A stretch of DNA of 24,816 nucleotides from positions 1 to 24,816 of the forward strand of contig JBKECY010000005.1 in the NCBI GenBank assembly GCA_047975025.1. Direction: 5' to 3'. Each line of letters begins with the position of its first letter. Position 1 is the stretch's first letter. Of this stretch, positions 1 to 8,073 are shown one piece after another. The DNA is from JBKECY01 sp047975025 (GTDB lineage: Bacteria > Bacillota > Clostridia > Lachnospirales > Lachnospiraceae). Below the pieces are notes generated by a model. That model saw nothing but the letters and a program-made list of their open reading frames with translations. It did no database searches and was not told the DNA's origin. The position numbers and the translations under genes were made by a program.

Positions 1-63
1 CTGGCGGAAAATGAGATTTACCGCGAGTTCGCAAGGTCGCAGTCCATTGCCGTGGAATCGTGA
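1..63 (+). CDS. C-terminal end of an ABC exporter half (partial, cut by window edge)
   Basis: The first frame is open from base 1 and stops at TGA 61-63, giving 20 residues (LAENEIYREF, then a short tail). A Glu-(I/V)-Tyr-Arg-(E/D) stretch near the C-terminus is typical of the last helix of fused TMD-NBD ABC exporters. The next gene starts 15 bases downstream with its own ribosome binding site and is also an exporter half, so this is probably the first partner of a heterodimeric pair. Too little is visible to name a substrate. Confidence 0.6.
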   Translation: MAENEIYREFARSQSIAVES

Positions 64-78
64 TAAAACAGGTGGATT

Positions 79-1878
79 ATGGAAAAAAAGAGAAAGAAGA
101 TACAAGATAAACCGAAGAATATGAAGGGGACGCTCGTGCGCTTCCTTCAGCTCTTGATGACACAGAAGCGGGATATGCTGCTGATTCTGTTCGCAGGTAT
201 TATAGGCATTGGTATTACGGCCTTAGTTCCGCTGATTATGGGAGCTGCGATCGATCAGCTGCTTGCATTGCTAAGCGGCACCGGACTGGCAGAGATCCGT
301 GCGTAGGAAGTATTTGATGTATTGAAGATTCCGGTGCTGATTATTCTGGGATTCTCGCTTGTTTCTGCCCTGCTGTCGTATCTGCAGGAGTCCATTATGG
401 CAAGCTTCAGCGAGAAGATCGGGCTGTATCTGCGAACTGCCGTTACTGAGAAATTTAACAAACTTCCGATGAGTTACTTTGATACGCATCAGGTAGGGGA
501 TATCTTAAGCCGTGTGACCTCGGATATCAATCGTGTCTCGAATGTCATGCTGACCGGGGTGAACCAAATGCTCTCTTCGCTTGTCAACGTGCTGTTTGGG
601 GTGGTGCTTTTGTTCGTCATTAGCCCGGGGCTTACATGGATCGTACTGGGTGTGCTGGTAGTCAGCTCACTTGCAACCAAGTGGATTTCCGAAAAAAACC
701 GTAAGTATTCGGATGAGGCACAGACGCAGCTTGGTGCCCTGAATAATGATATTGAAGAATTTATGACAGGCAATGTGATTGTAAAATCCTTCAATCTGCA
801 AGAGCAGGCAACAGCTTCGATTGAAGAAATCAACCACAGGCACTACAAAGCATTCAAAAAGGCGCAGTTCATCAACTATGCCATCTATCCGGTCATTCGT
901 ATCCTCAATCAGGTCGCCTTCGTCATCAGTGCGGTCTATGGCGCGGTTCTTGTCATCCAGGGACGTATGTCCATCGGTACGGTGCAGGCGTATCTGCAAT
1001 ACATTAATCAGATTTCGGAACCGATCACCAATTTTGCATATGTGATCAATGCACTGCAAGGTGCCATGGCCAGTCTGGAGCGTATCACAGATATCCTGGA
1101 TGAAGATGAAATGGTGCCGGAGCAGCCGAAATTGACAGAACTTGCAGACCCACAGGGAAAAGTCGAGTTCAATCATGTGAAATTCGGATATACGAAGGAT
1201 AAGATACTAATGAATGATATCAGCTTTGTGGCTAAGCCCAATGAAATGATTGCGATTGTAGGGCCGACCGGCGCGGGCAAAACAACATTGGTTAATCTGC
1301 TGATGCGTTTCTATGAGCTAAACGACGGTTACATTGCACTGGATGATGTCAAAACGACAGATATGTCCCGCAGTGCCATACGCAGAATTTTTGGTATGGT
1401 ATTGCAGGATACCTGGCTGTTCGAAGGAACCATTGCAGAGAATATTGCATATGGGAAAAAAGAAGCGACCAGAGCTGAAATCATCGAGGCGGCGAAAGCG
1501 GCACAGTGTGATTTCTTCATCTCCACACTGCCCGATGGGTATGATACGGTCATTTCCAGCGAAGACAGTATGGTATCACAAGGACAGCAGCAGCTGTTGA
1601 CGATTGCGCGTATTTTGCTGGCAGATCCTGCCATGCTGATTCTGGATGAAGCTACTTCAAGTGTTGATACACGTACCGAGGTAGTAATCCAGCAGGCCAT
1701 GAAACGGGCGATGAAGGGCAGAACCAGCTTTATCATTGCCCATAGATTATCCACGATTCAGTCTGCAGATCTGATTCTGGTAATGAAAGACGGGGATATT
1801 ATTGAGACGGGAACCCATGAGGAGCTTCTGGAAAAACGAGCCTTTTATTATGATTTATATCAAAGTCAGTTTGCGTAA
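79..1878 (+). pseudogene. ABC exporter half (TMD-NBD) interrupted by an in-frame TAG
   Basis: Read through one stop codon this is a full-length half-transporter of about 599 residues. ATG 79 follows AGGTGG at good spacing. The TAG at 304-306 (codon 76) lies in the loop after the first membrane helix; the same frame then continues unbroken to TAA at 1878. Downstream parts are intact: the membrane domain, Walker A GPTGAGKTT, Q-loop VLQDTW, signature VSQGQ, Walker B LILDEATSS and H-loop IIAHRLST. The VSQGQ-type signature is typical of the LmrA/YheHI group of multidrug or lipid exporters. A restart at TTG 322 would lose helix 1 and is unlikely to give a working protein. It is either a recent nonsense mutation, a sequencing error, or a read-through codon. 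The gene probably pairs with the truncated gene just upstream. Confidence 0.75.
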
Positions 1879-1914
1879 AAGTAGATAGCAGAGGCTGCCC
1901 CCCATTGGCAGATC

Positions 1915-2631
1915 TTAAAAAGAGGAGGCGATTGCATCGGCCTCCTCTTTTGTCAGGTAATTACATTTTATCATGCGCTGCAAGACTTGCGCCTGTCGTT
2001 TCTTTGCAAGGTCAGGATGTTTGCTGGGGGAATACGCAGACGGTGCATTGGGAATCCCTGCGAGCAGTGTACTCTGGGCGTCGGTCATCTGCGCAGGCGT
2101 TTTCCCGAAGTAGCCCATACTGGCGGCCTGAATACTGTAATAGCCGTCTCCATAATAAATCGAATTGATGTACAGCTCCAGGATCTCATCCTTAGTATAC
2201 GTGCGTTCTATATCGAAGGCGGCAAATACTTCGGCCACCTTACGGCTGAGTTTCTTTTCCTGTGTGAACCACAAGTTTTTGGCAAGCTGCTGGGTGATCG
2301 TACTGCCGCCCTCTACGAACTTTCGCGCCTTGATATCATGAAAGGCCGCACGTGCCGTTGCCAGCAGATCGAATCCTTTGTGTGAGTAGAATCGCTGGTC
2401 TTCCGCAGCAACCACCGCATCTTTATAAATCTGCGGGATGTCGGAGAGCACAGTGTACTCCGGCTTTTGGCGAATGGAAGTGACCAAAGTTGTAAGATCC
2501 GCCTGGTTTCGGGCATCTTTGTACAAAGAATGCCCGGTATATAAAAAATATGCGGCGGTCAGAGTGCCGGCCAAAAGAAGCAGCAGGAGGCACCAGTTAA
2601 AAAGAGCGCGGATGATATTTCTTAGTTTCAT
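1915..2631 (-). CDS. Monofunctional peptidoglycan glycosyltransferase (GT51)
   Basis: This 238-residue protein polymerises lipid II into glycan strands on the outer face of the membrane. An N-terminal anchor (about residues 10-32, leucine-rich) is followed by a GT51 domain only. Motifs seen are EDQRFYSHKGFD (catalytic Glu about residue 78), GGSTITQQLAKNLW, and RKVAEVFAAFDIERTYTKDEILELYI (given in part: ERTYTKDEILELYIN). There is no transpeptidase domain, so it is an MtgA-like or SgtB-like enzyme. ATG 2631 follows GAGG, which overlaps the TGA stop of the upstream permease, so translation is probably coupled to the Bce-type transporter. That linkage suggests a role in the response to cell-wall-targeting peptides, which is inference. 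The gene ends inside a terminator hairpin. Confidence 0.9.
   Translation of the reverse strand: MKLRNIIRALFNWCLLLLLLAGTLTAAYFLYTGHSLYKDARNQADLTTLVTSIRQKPEYTVLSDIPQIYKDAVVAAEDQRFYSHKGFDLLATARAAFHDIKARKFVEGGSTITQQLAKNLWFTQEKKLSRKVAEVFAAFDIERTYTKDEILELYINSIYYGDGYYSIQAASMGYFGKTPAQMTDAQSTLLAGIPNAPSAYSPSKHPDLAKKRQAQVLQRMIKCNYLTKEEADAIASSF
1918..1951. terminator. Bidirectional hairpin terminator inside the 3' end of the glycosyltransferase gene
   Basis: A 12-bp perfect stem pairs AAAAGAGGAGGC (1918-1929) with GCCTCCTCTTTT (1940-1951) around a 10-base loop. Each strand ends in a short T run, so it can stop both the + strand ABC gene (ending 1878) and the - strand glycosyltransferase. The stem also encodes the last residues of the glycosyltransferase, including KEEADAIASSF. 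Confidence 0.75.
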
Positions 2632-2641
2632 TTAGAAAACC

Positions 2642-4630
2642 TCATTTCTCAGTGCTACTCACAATGCGATAGTAGGATCTGGCAGTGATAAAGTAGATCA
2701 GTGCATAGAGTACGGCAAATGCCAGAATCGTACCCAGCAGGCAATAAATGAACAGTGGTATATTGCTTAGTCCCAGTACACCCAGCATCCGGGTAATAAT
2801 CGGGAATGCGAAAGCTACATGGATGCAGGCGACCAGAAGCGGCAGGAAGAATACGGTCAGTACCTGGCTTTTGATGCTTTTCTTGACTTCATAGCGGCTC
2901 ATACCGACTTTTTGCATAATGGCAAAACGCTCTTTGTCATCGTAGCCTTCGGAAATCTGTTTGTAGTAAATGATCAGTATCGTCGTGATAATGAACAGTC
3001 CGCCCAACAGCAGTCCGATGAACAACAGCCCCCCGTACAAAGAGTAGAAATCAGAACGGTTCTGCTCGATGCTTTCTACCCGGACATCCGGATAGGCAGT
3101 GCTCAGTGTATCTGAAAGCTCGGTTGCAAGGCTTGTCTGGGTCGATGCGTCGGACGCCAAATCAAATCCATAGGAATAGTCCAGTGTGACACTTTCCGCA
3201 GTTGTATTGTCGTATAGGGCTGCCATCTGCTGCAATGCCGGCAGGTCCGGTACGATCCAGCAGGAGGTATCCATGTAGGCAAGGTAGAACAAATTTTCAA
3301 TCCCGTCTTCAGGCAGTGTCCCCTTGACAGCGTATTCCTGCCCATTTAAGGATACAGAGGAGTCGTCGAACTGTTTCTGATTTGTAATAACATACAGTTC
3401 GCCCGCACCGAGTGTCAGATCGGAATTGGTTTGCTGGTTGTAGTCAGAGAGTGTCATCGCCATAACCAGTGATATTTCGGTGTTGGAGTCCATGTTCTCA
3501 GTCGTGGCATCATAAGCATTGCCGGTTCTTCTGACATAGAAATACCGGCTCGTTGTTGCGCGTGTATTCTCTGCCTGCAGGGATTTTTCATCCAGTATCT
3601 TCTGGATGGCGGGTGCCAGAGCGTTGATCTGGTTTTCATCTGAAGTGGTATACTCTACTGTGATATTGCGCGGATAGCGCAGTCTCATGGAATCCTCGGC
3701 ACCCACATTTAATGCAATTGTGGTGGACAGCATGATGAGTACGGCCGTTGATAAAATACAGATATTGGACAGACCGATGGCATTTTGCTTCATCCGATAG
3801 ATCATGCCGGAGACCGAGATAAAGTGCCGGGTCTGGTAGTAGTATGCTTTGTTCTTGCGCAAAAGCTTCAAAAAGGCGATGATTCCTGCGGTGAACAGGC
3901 AGTAGGTGCCGATCATGACAGCAATGCAGGCCGGTACGAACAGGAGTATGGAATTCAGCGGGGATTCCGTAGTCACAGCGATATAGTATCCGCCGCCCAG
4001 GCATATGAGTCCGAGAATAAGCAGTACCCACTTGGTCTTCGGTTCTTTTTCACCGGAGCTTGAAGAGGTCAAAAGCTCCATTGGATTGGCCAGATGTATC
4101 TGGCGCAGAGTATTCAGGTAAGAGAGCACGAAGATGACGGCAAATAAAGTCAGCGTTGTCGTAAGAGCCGACAGTGAGAATTCGAACTGCACCGGTGCCT
4201 CAAAATGAATGATTTTAAGTAGCGCCAGATAAAAAAGCTGGGACAGCACAATGGCGCAGGTAAAACCGCCGACAAAGCTGATCAGGGCTGAGAAAAAGGA
4301 CTCAAAAAACATAATACGCGAGATATGCCTTTTTTCCATTCCTAAGATATTATAGACCCCAAACTCTTTCTTTCTGCGTTTGATTAAAAAACTGTAAGTG
4401 TAGAACAAAAACACCGCGGAGAAAAATCCCAGTACATATTTGGAAAGTCCCAAAATCTGAGACAGTGTCGTACCGCCCTTAATACTGGCAAGGCCCGGGT
4501 CTTTCGAGAGTGCATAGATGATATAATACATCGAGATGCTGATAATACAAGTAATGAGGTAAGGAATATAGGAACCGGCATGCTTTTTCATATTTGTAAA
4601 TGCCAGCCGCAGGTAGAGAGAATTATTCAT
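2642..4630 (-). CDS. BceB-like ABC permease (FtsX-type, peptide resistance)
   Basis: This 662-residue membrane protein has an FtsX-type permease layout. There is one N-terminal helix (IPYLITCIISISMYYIIYAL), a group of three helices, further helices in the middle, a large extracytoplasmic domain of roughly 200 residues around residues 290-510, and a closing set of three helices. This is the BceB/VraG pattern, in which the large loop contacts peptide antibiotics bound to lipid II cycle intermediates. I chose ATG 4630 rather than the upstream in-frame start at 4651: it has a GGCGG-type ribosome binding site and overlaps the ATPase stop in the arrangement ATGAATAA. Partners are the ATPase just upstream and, by family precedent, the neighbouring sensor kinase. 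The substrate cannot be read from sequence. Confidence 0.88.
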   Translation of the reverse strand: MNNSLYLRLAFTNMKKHAGSYIPYLITCIISISMYYIIYALSKDPGLASIKGGTTLSQILGLSKYVLGFFSAVFLFYTYSFLIKRRKKEFGVYNILGMEKRHISRIMFFESFFSALISFVGGFTCAIVLSQLFYLALLKIIHFEAPVQFEFSLSALTTTLTLFAVIFVLSYLNTLRQIHLANPMELLTSSSSGEKEPKTKWVLLILGLICLGGGYYIAVTTESPLNSILLFVPACIAVMIGTYCLFTAGIIAFLKLLRKNKAYYYQTRHFISVSGMIYRMKQNAIGLSNICILSTAVLIMLSTTIALNVGAEDSMRLRYPRNITVEYTTSDENQINALAPAIQKILDEKSLQAENTRATTSRYFYVRRTGNAYDATTENMDSNTEISLVMAMTLSDYNQQTNSDLTLGAGELYVITNQKQFDDSSVSLNGQEYAVKGTLPEDGIENLFYLAYMDTSCWIVPDLPALQQMAALYDNTTAESVTLDYSYGFDLASDASTQTSLATELSDTLSTAYPDVRVESIEQNRSDFYSLYGGLLFIGLLLGGLFIITTILIIYYKQISEGYDDKERFAIMQKVGMSRYEVKKSIKSQVLTVFFLPLLVACIHVAFAFPIITRMLGVLGLSNIPLFIYCLLGTILAFAVLYALIYFITARSYYRIVSSTEK

Positions 4631-5390
4631 ACTGCTCACCGCCTGTCGCAATCATTGTAAGCGTATCGGAAATTTTCTGGAACATGGTCTCCGTACTGTG
4701 TGAGGCTTTGTAAATCTGGTGAAATACTTCTCCGTCTTTGATAAAGAGTACGCGCTTGGCATGGCTGGCAGCTTTGGTACTGTGTGTGACCATAAGGATG
4801 GTCTGGCCGGAGTCATTGATCTCGGCAAACAGGCGCAGCAGGCCGTCGGATGCGTGAGAATCCAAAGCACCGGTCGGTTCATCGGCCAATACCAGGTCCG
4901 GTCGGGTGATGAGTGCACGTGCCACAGCACAGCGCTGTTTTTGTCCGCCGGATACTTCATAAGGGAACTTTGCAAGTAGGTCCTGGATACCCAGGCGGGG
5001 AGCCAGTGCAGCGAGCTTTTGGCTCATGTCGTCATAGGTATTGCCTGAGAGAACCAGTGGCAGCAGTATATTGTCCCGGAGGGAGAAAGTATCCAGAAGA
5101 TTGAAGTCCTGAAATACGAATCCCAGATGATCCCTGCGAAATGCGGAGATCTCTTTTTCTTTGATGGATACAATGCTTTTTTTGTTAAGAAGCACGTCGC
5201 CGCTTGTGGGCTTGTCCAAAGCGGCCAGTATGTTAAGAAGCGTGGTCTTGCTGGAACCGGACTCTCCCATGATGGCTACATATTCACCGGCTTCCACCGA
5301 AAAAGATACATTTGAAAGTGCCTGTACCTGATTCCCGCCAAAGCGTGTTGTATACACTTTTTTAAGATTATTCACTGTTAAAATTTCCAT
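4623..5390 (-). CDS. BceA-like ABC transporter ATPase with an atypical P-loop
   Basis: This 255-residue nucleotide-binding protein drives the adjacent BceB-like permease. Motifs visible are Walker A at residues 42-49 (GESGSSKT), Q-loop VFQDFNLLD, signature VSGGQKQR, Walker B LVLADEPTGALD and an H-loop histidine (VTHS). The LADEPTGALD form is typical of the MacB/LolD/BceA family. The Walker A is unusual: residue 47 is Ser (codon AGC, 5250-5252) where the consensus has Gly immediately before Lys48. One transition (GGC to AGC) would explain it. Start ATG 5390 has a strong AGGAGG six bases upstream, so the longer reading from 5444 is rejected. The stop overlaps the permease start by eight bases. 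Confidence 0.88.
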   Translation of the reverse strand: MEILTVNNLKKVYTTRFGGNQVQALSNVSFSVEAGEYVAIMGESGSSKTTLLNILAALDKPTSGDVLLNKKSIVSIKEKEISAFRRDHLGFVFQDFNLLDTFSLRDNILLPLVLSGNTYDDMSQKLAALAPRLGIQDLLAKFPYEVSGGQKQRCAVARALITRPDLVLADEPTGALDSHASDGLLRLFAEINDSGQTILMVTHSTKAASHAKRVLFIKDGEVFHQIYKASHSTETMFQKISDTLTMIATGGEQYE

Positions 5391-5448
5391 GTACTGCCTC
5401 CTGTAATTCACGATTGTTATGGTTGTATTCTCATTGTGGAACAAGTAA

Positions 5449-5477
5449 AGTATAGCAAAGTCCCAAGGGGGCTGCCA
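5449..5477 (-). promoter_or_regulatory. Candidate promoter of the bceAB-glycosyltransferase operon
   Basis: On the - strand a TATACT -10 box (5449-5454) lies about 60 bases before the ATPase start. Seventeen bases further upstream is only TGGCAG, a poor -35. A strong -10 with a poor -35 fits an activator-dependent promoter, as expected for a gene controlled by a BceR-type regulator. The dyad and direct repeats at 5487-5534 lie just upstream, where an activator would bind. Confidence 0.45.
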
Positions 5478-5486
5478 TAGAACCGG

Positions 5487-5534
5487 CTTACAATTTGAGC
5501 CGAAAACTTACAGTTTCGTAAGGTTCCGGCTCAA
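5487..5534. promoter_or_regulatory. Imperfect 17-bp palindrome and direct repeats upstream of bceAB: candidate response-regulator site
   Basis: Bases 5495-5511 and 5518-5534 form an inverted repeat with 15 of 17 positions paired and a six-base spacer; its inner part is CTTAC-N6-GTAAG. The hexamer CTTACA also occurs at 5487-5492 and 5507-5512, exactly 20 bases apart (two helical turns). The element sits between the kinase stop and the ATPase promoter. No T tract follows it in the direction of transcription, so it looks more like an operator for the adjacent OmpR-type regulator than a terminator. That assignment is inference. Confidence 0.45.
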
Positions 5535-5541
5535 AGCAGGC

Positions 5542-6552
5542 TTATTCGACCATCAGTGGGGTGCGCTCCAGTGAAATCAGCACGCGGGTGCCCTGTCCCA
5601 CCTGGGATTCAATCGTGACCGTATGCGACAGATTTGTCAGGATACGGCGGCATAAATAGAGGCCGATGCCGGTGGCTTTTTTGTCGTACCGGCCATTGTA
5701 GCCGGTGTATCCTTTGTCGAATACGCGGGCAATATCCTCCTCGGCAATACCGATACCGGTATCCTCTGTTACAAGTTCGTTGTTCTCGGAAAGGTAGATG
5801 GAAATCTTGCCGGTATGGGTGTATTTCAGTGCATTGGAGATAATCTGTTCAAAAGCGAAGACGAACCATTTCTCATCCGTAATTACATTTCGATCCAGCG
5901 GCTGCAGGTCGATGGCAATCTTTTTCCGGATAAAAAGCGGCGCATATTTCCGAATGACCTGGCGCACCATAGGCTCGAGCCGGTACATTTTGATGATCAT
6001 ATCCGAAGCCCCGCGGTCCAGCTTTAAGAAGCTTAATACCATCTCCACATATTGTTCAATGGAGAACAGCTCGTTTTGCAGCTCCTTGGTAACATCGGTC
6101 TGGTCTTCTTGCAGCAGCAGGCGCATGGCGAAGATGGGAGTCTTGATCTGATGCGCCCAAAGTGTATAGTAGTCCAGCATTTCTGTATATAGGTAATCTG
6201 CCTGCGTGATGCTGCGAATCTTCTCCTCGTTGACAGCCAGTATCAGGCGCTGATAATCTTCTTCCACGAGATTCAAAGGGGCGGGCAGTGTATCGATATC
6301 CAGCCGAATCCGGGATTCCAGCAGGAGGAACGTCTTGTGTCTGCGGTAGTAACGTGCAAAATCGATACCAGTTATAATACTGCCGATAAACACACACAGG
6401 ATAAAGGCGTACAGACTGGCATCGATGGGAACATTATTCAGATAAAATACAATGGCGAACAGCACAGAAAAAGTAAAAAAAAGAAAAATACTTTTTAAAT
6501 GCTGCCGCATATAGGCCAGCATAAGTGCCGGCAGACTGTATTGCGTATCCAT
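5542..6552 (-). CDS. BceS-like intramembrane-sensing histidine kinase
   Basis: This 336-residue kinase has two membrane helices (about residues 20-38 and 46-64) separated by only a few outer residues, so it lacks an external sensor domain. This is the architecture of BceS/GraS-type kinases, which take their signal from the partner ABC transporter. The phosphorylated histidine is H134 in LWAHQIKTP. ATP-binding motifs follow: N box EQIISNALKYTH, G1 EDTGIGI, G2 TGIGLYL. I prefer ATG 6552, which has AAAGGA at normal spacing; the in-frame ATG at 6558 has its ribosome binding site directly abutting and is less likely. It lies 12 bases after the regulator gene, so the two are co-transcribed. Confidence 0.9.
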   Translation of the reverse strand: MDTQYSLPALMLAYMRQHLKSIFLFFTFSVLFAIVFYLNNVPIDASLYAFILCVFIGSIITGIDFARYYRRHKTFLLLESRIRLDIDTLPAPLNLVEEDYQRLILAVNEEKIRSITQADYLYTEMLDYYTLWAHQIKTPIFAMRLLLQEDQTDVTKELQNELFSIEQYVEMVLSFLKLDRGASDMIIKMYRLEPMVRQVIRKYAPLFIRKKIAIDLQPLDRNVITDEKWFVFAFEQIISNALKYTHTGKISIYLSENNELVTEDTGIGIAEEDIARVFDKGYTGYNGRYDKKATGIGLYLCRRILTNLSHTVTIESQVGQGTRVLISLERTPLMVE

Positions 6553-6564
6553 AGACATCCTTTC

Positions 6565-7236
6565 TCAGCCAAGAAGATAACCACTGCCTTTTTTGGTCGT
6601 AATCAAATCCGTAATTCCATGCTCTTCCAATTTCCTGCGCAGGCGCGTCATATTGACAGTCAGCGTATTTTCATCAATATAATTATCACTTTCCCAGAGG
6701 CGCTCCATCAGATACTCTCTGCTGACAATCGTCCCTTTATTCTCTAAAAGCGTCTGTAAGATTCGATTCTCATTCCGGCTCAAAGAAAGCTTGCGGCCCT
6801 CGTAGGACAGCGAGGCATCCGCACTGTTGAACAGAATGTTCTGGTACTCAATCAGATGCGACTGGCCGGAGAGCTCATAGGTACGGCGCAGGACGGCCTG
6901 TACTTTGGCAGTCAGCACCTGCATATCGAATGGCTTGGCGATAAAATCATCGCCGCCCATATTCATTGCCATGACAATATTCATATTATCAGAAGAAGAG
7001 GAGATAAAAATAATCGGTACATTCGATACTTTGCGAATTTCACTGCACCAGTGGTATCCATTATAAAAAGGCAGGGAGATATCCAGCAGTACGAGCTGCG
7101 GGTCAAACGCAGCAAACGCATTCAGTACGTGCTGAAAATCATCGACACATTGTGCTTCATAGCCCCAGGCAAGTACCTGCGTTTCAATCGAACGGGCTAT
7201 CACAGGATTATCTTCAATAATAAGTATTTTATACAT
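6565..7236 (-). CDS. BceR-like OmpR-family response regulator
   Basis: This 223-residue regulator has a receiver domain with acidic residues E8/D9 (IIEDN), phospho-acceptor D52 (LLDISLP), S80 and K101 (AKPFD). A winged-helix DNA-binding domain follows from about residue 130, with the conserved end LRRKLEEHG and TKKGSGYLL. The start is ATG 7236, preceded by GAGGT at five bases; upstream in-frame starts lack a site. It precedes the kinase gene and probably activates the bceAB-glycosyltransferase operon through the dyad at 5487-5534 (inference). Confidence 0.92.
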   Translation of the reverse strand: MYKILIIEDNPVIARSIETQVLAWGYEAQCVDDFQHVLNAFAAFDPQLVLLDISLPFYNGYHWCSEIRKVSNVPIIFISSSSDNMNIVMAMNMGGDDFIAKPFDMQVLTAKVQAVLRRTYELSGQSHLIEYQNILFNSADASLSYEGRKLSLSRNENRILQTLLENKGTIVSREYLMERLWESDNYIDENTLTVNMTRLRRKLEEHGITDLITTKKGSGYLLG

Positions 7237-7262
7237 AGGCACCTCATTCATATAGTAGTTAT

Positions 7263-7291
7263 AGTATAGCCTATTATGACGGGATAGAAAA
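7263..7291 (-). promoter_or_regulatory. Candidate promoter of the two-component operon
   Basis: TATACT at 7263-7268 on the - strand is a good -10 box about 27 bases before the regulator start. The -35 position (7286-7291) reads TTTTCT, a weak match at 17 bases. It is divergent from the strong tetR promoter, whose -35 begins at 7310. Confidence 0.4.
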
Positions 7292-7309
7292 GACAAACTT
7301 ATTTTGTGG

Positions 7310-7339
7310 TTGACAGCAGCCCTTTAGGGAAGCTATAAT
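7310..7339 (+). promoter_or_regulatory. Consensus sigma-A promoter of the tetR gene
   Basis: A perfect -35 TTGACA (7310-7315) and a perfect -10 TATAAT (7334-7339) are 18 bases apart. The predicted start of transcription, near 7346, falls inside the palindrome at 7338-7367. A promoter this strong is normally kept in check by repression. Confidence 0.85.
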
Positions 7340-7367
7340 ATAGCAGTGATATATATCAGTGCTATAT
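7338..7367. promoter_or_regulatory. 30-bp near-perfect palindrome: tetR autoregulatory operator
   Basis: The 30 bases read the same on both strands except for one mismatched pair (7346 and 7359). The arms are ATATAGCA and TGCTATAT, with TGATATATATCA in the centre. The palindrome overlaps the -10 box and the predicted transcription start of the tetR gene, the classical position for a TetR-family autorepressor. Confidence 0.75.
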
Positions 7368-7403
7368 TTTGGAAGTAACATAGATGACAGTGTAAGGGAG
7401 GCG

Positions 7404-8024
7404 ATGATTTCGGGAAGCTTAAGCAATACACAGAAGAAACTCCTCGAAGCAGGTAAGAGAGAATTCATGGATAAGGGATACGAAAGTGCATCGCTGCGCA
7501 AAATCGTACGAGAGGCCGGTTTTACGCTGGGGGCTTTTTATGGTTACTACCCGAACAAGGCGGCGCTGTTTACGGCGCTTGTGGAGGAACCGGCGCAGAC
7601 GCTGCTGAAGATGTATGTTGATTTGCAGGAGAATTTTTCCAAACTGCCGGCAGACGAACAGGAGCAAAGTATGGTCGAATATTCGGGAGAGGGCATGGAT
7701 GATATGTTCCACTATATCTACCGGTATTTCGATGAATTTTATCTGATTGTCTGTTGTGCGTCCGGGACCCAGTACGAGCATTACATCGATCGAATGACTG
7801 AAATTGAGATCGCATCCACGGAGCAGTTTATTACCTATATGCGTGGAGCGGGCAAGGCAGTTCATGAGGTTGATTCACAGCTGATTCATATTCTGTGCAG
7901 TGCTATGTTCTCCGGTCTTTTTGAAATTGTGGTGCACAGGATGCCGCAGAGCAAGGCGGTAACGTATATCAGTTCGCTCCGGGAATTCTACGCTGCGGGC
8001 TGGATGAAGCTTTTGGGTATATAA
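7404..8024 (+). CDS. TetR/AcrR-family transcriptional regulator
   Basis: This 206-residue protein has the TetR DNA-binding domain at its N-terminus: LLEAGKREFMDKGYESASL, then the recognition region REAGFTLGAFYGYYPNKAALF. The C-terminal part (about residues 60-206) is the variable ligand and dimer domain. ATG 7404 is close to AGGGAGG; the earlier in-frame GTG at 7359 lies inside the operator and is rejected. It is followed after 81 bases by the first ABC pair in the same direction, so it probably controls the uptake genes as well as itself. The ligand is unknown. Confidence 0.88.
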   Translation: MISGSLSNTQKKLLEAGKREFMDKGYESASLRKIVREAGFTLGAFYGYYPNKAALFTALVEEPAQTLLKMYVDLQENFSKLPADEQEQSMVEYSGEGMDDMFHYIYRYFDEFYLIVCCASGTQYEHYIDRMTEIEIASTEQFITYMRGAGKAVHEVDSQLIHILCSAMFSGLFEIVVHRMPQSKAVTYISSLREFYAAGWMKLLGI

Positions 8025-8033
8025 CAAGTTACG

Positions 8034-8066
8034 AAAGAAACCCGTACAGCGAGTTTCTTTTATTAA
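8034..8066 (+). terminator. Weak hairpin after tetR, possible terminator
   Basis: AAAGAAAC (8034-8041) pairs with GTTTCTTT (8053-8060) across an 11-base loop, followed by the short T-rich TATT. The stem is AT-rich, so some read-through from tetR into the ABC genes is likely. Confidence 0.35.
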
Positions 8067-8073
8067 AGCAAGA

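Noticed and set aside
5495..5534. Dyad as a rho-independent terminator of the kinase gene
   Set aside because: No T tract follows on the - strand, and the repeats fit an operator better.
7359..7403. Earlier GTG start for the TetR protein
   Set aside because: It lies inside the palindromic operator and has no ribosome binding site; ATG 7404 is better.
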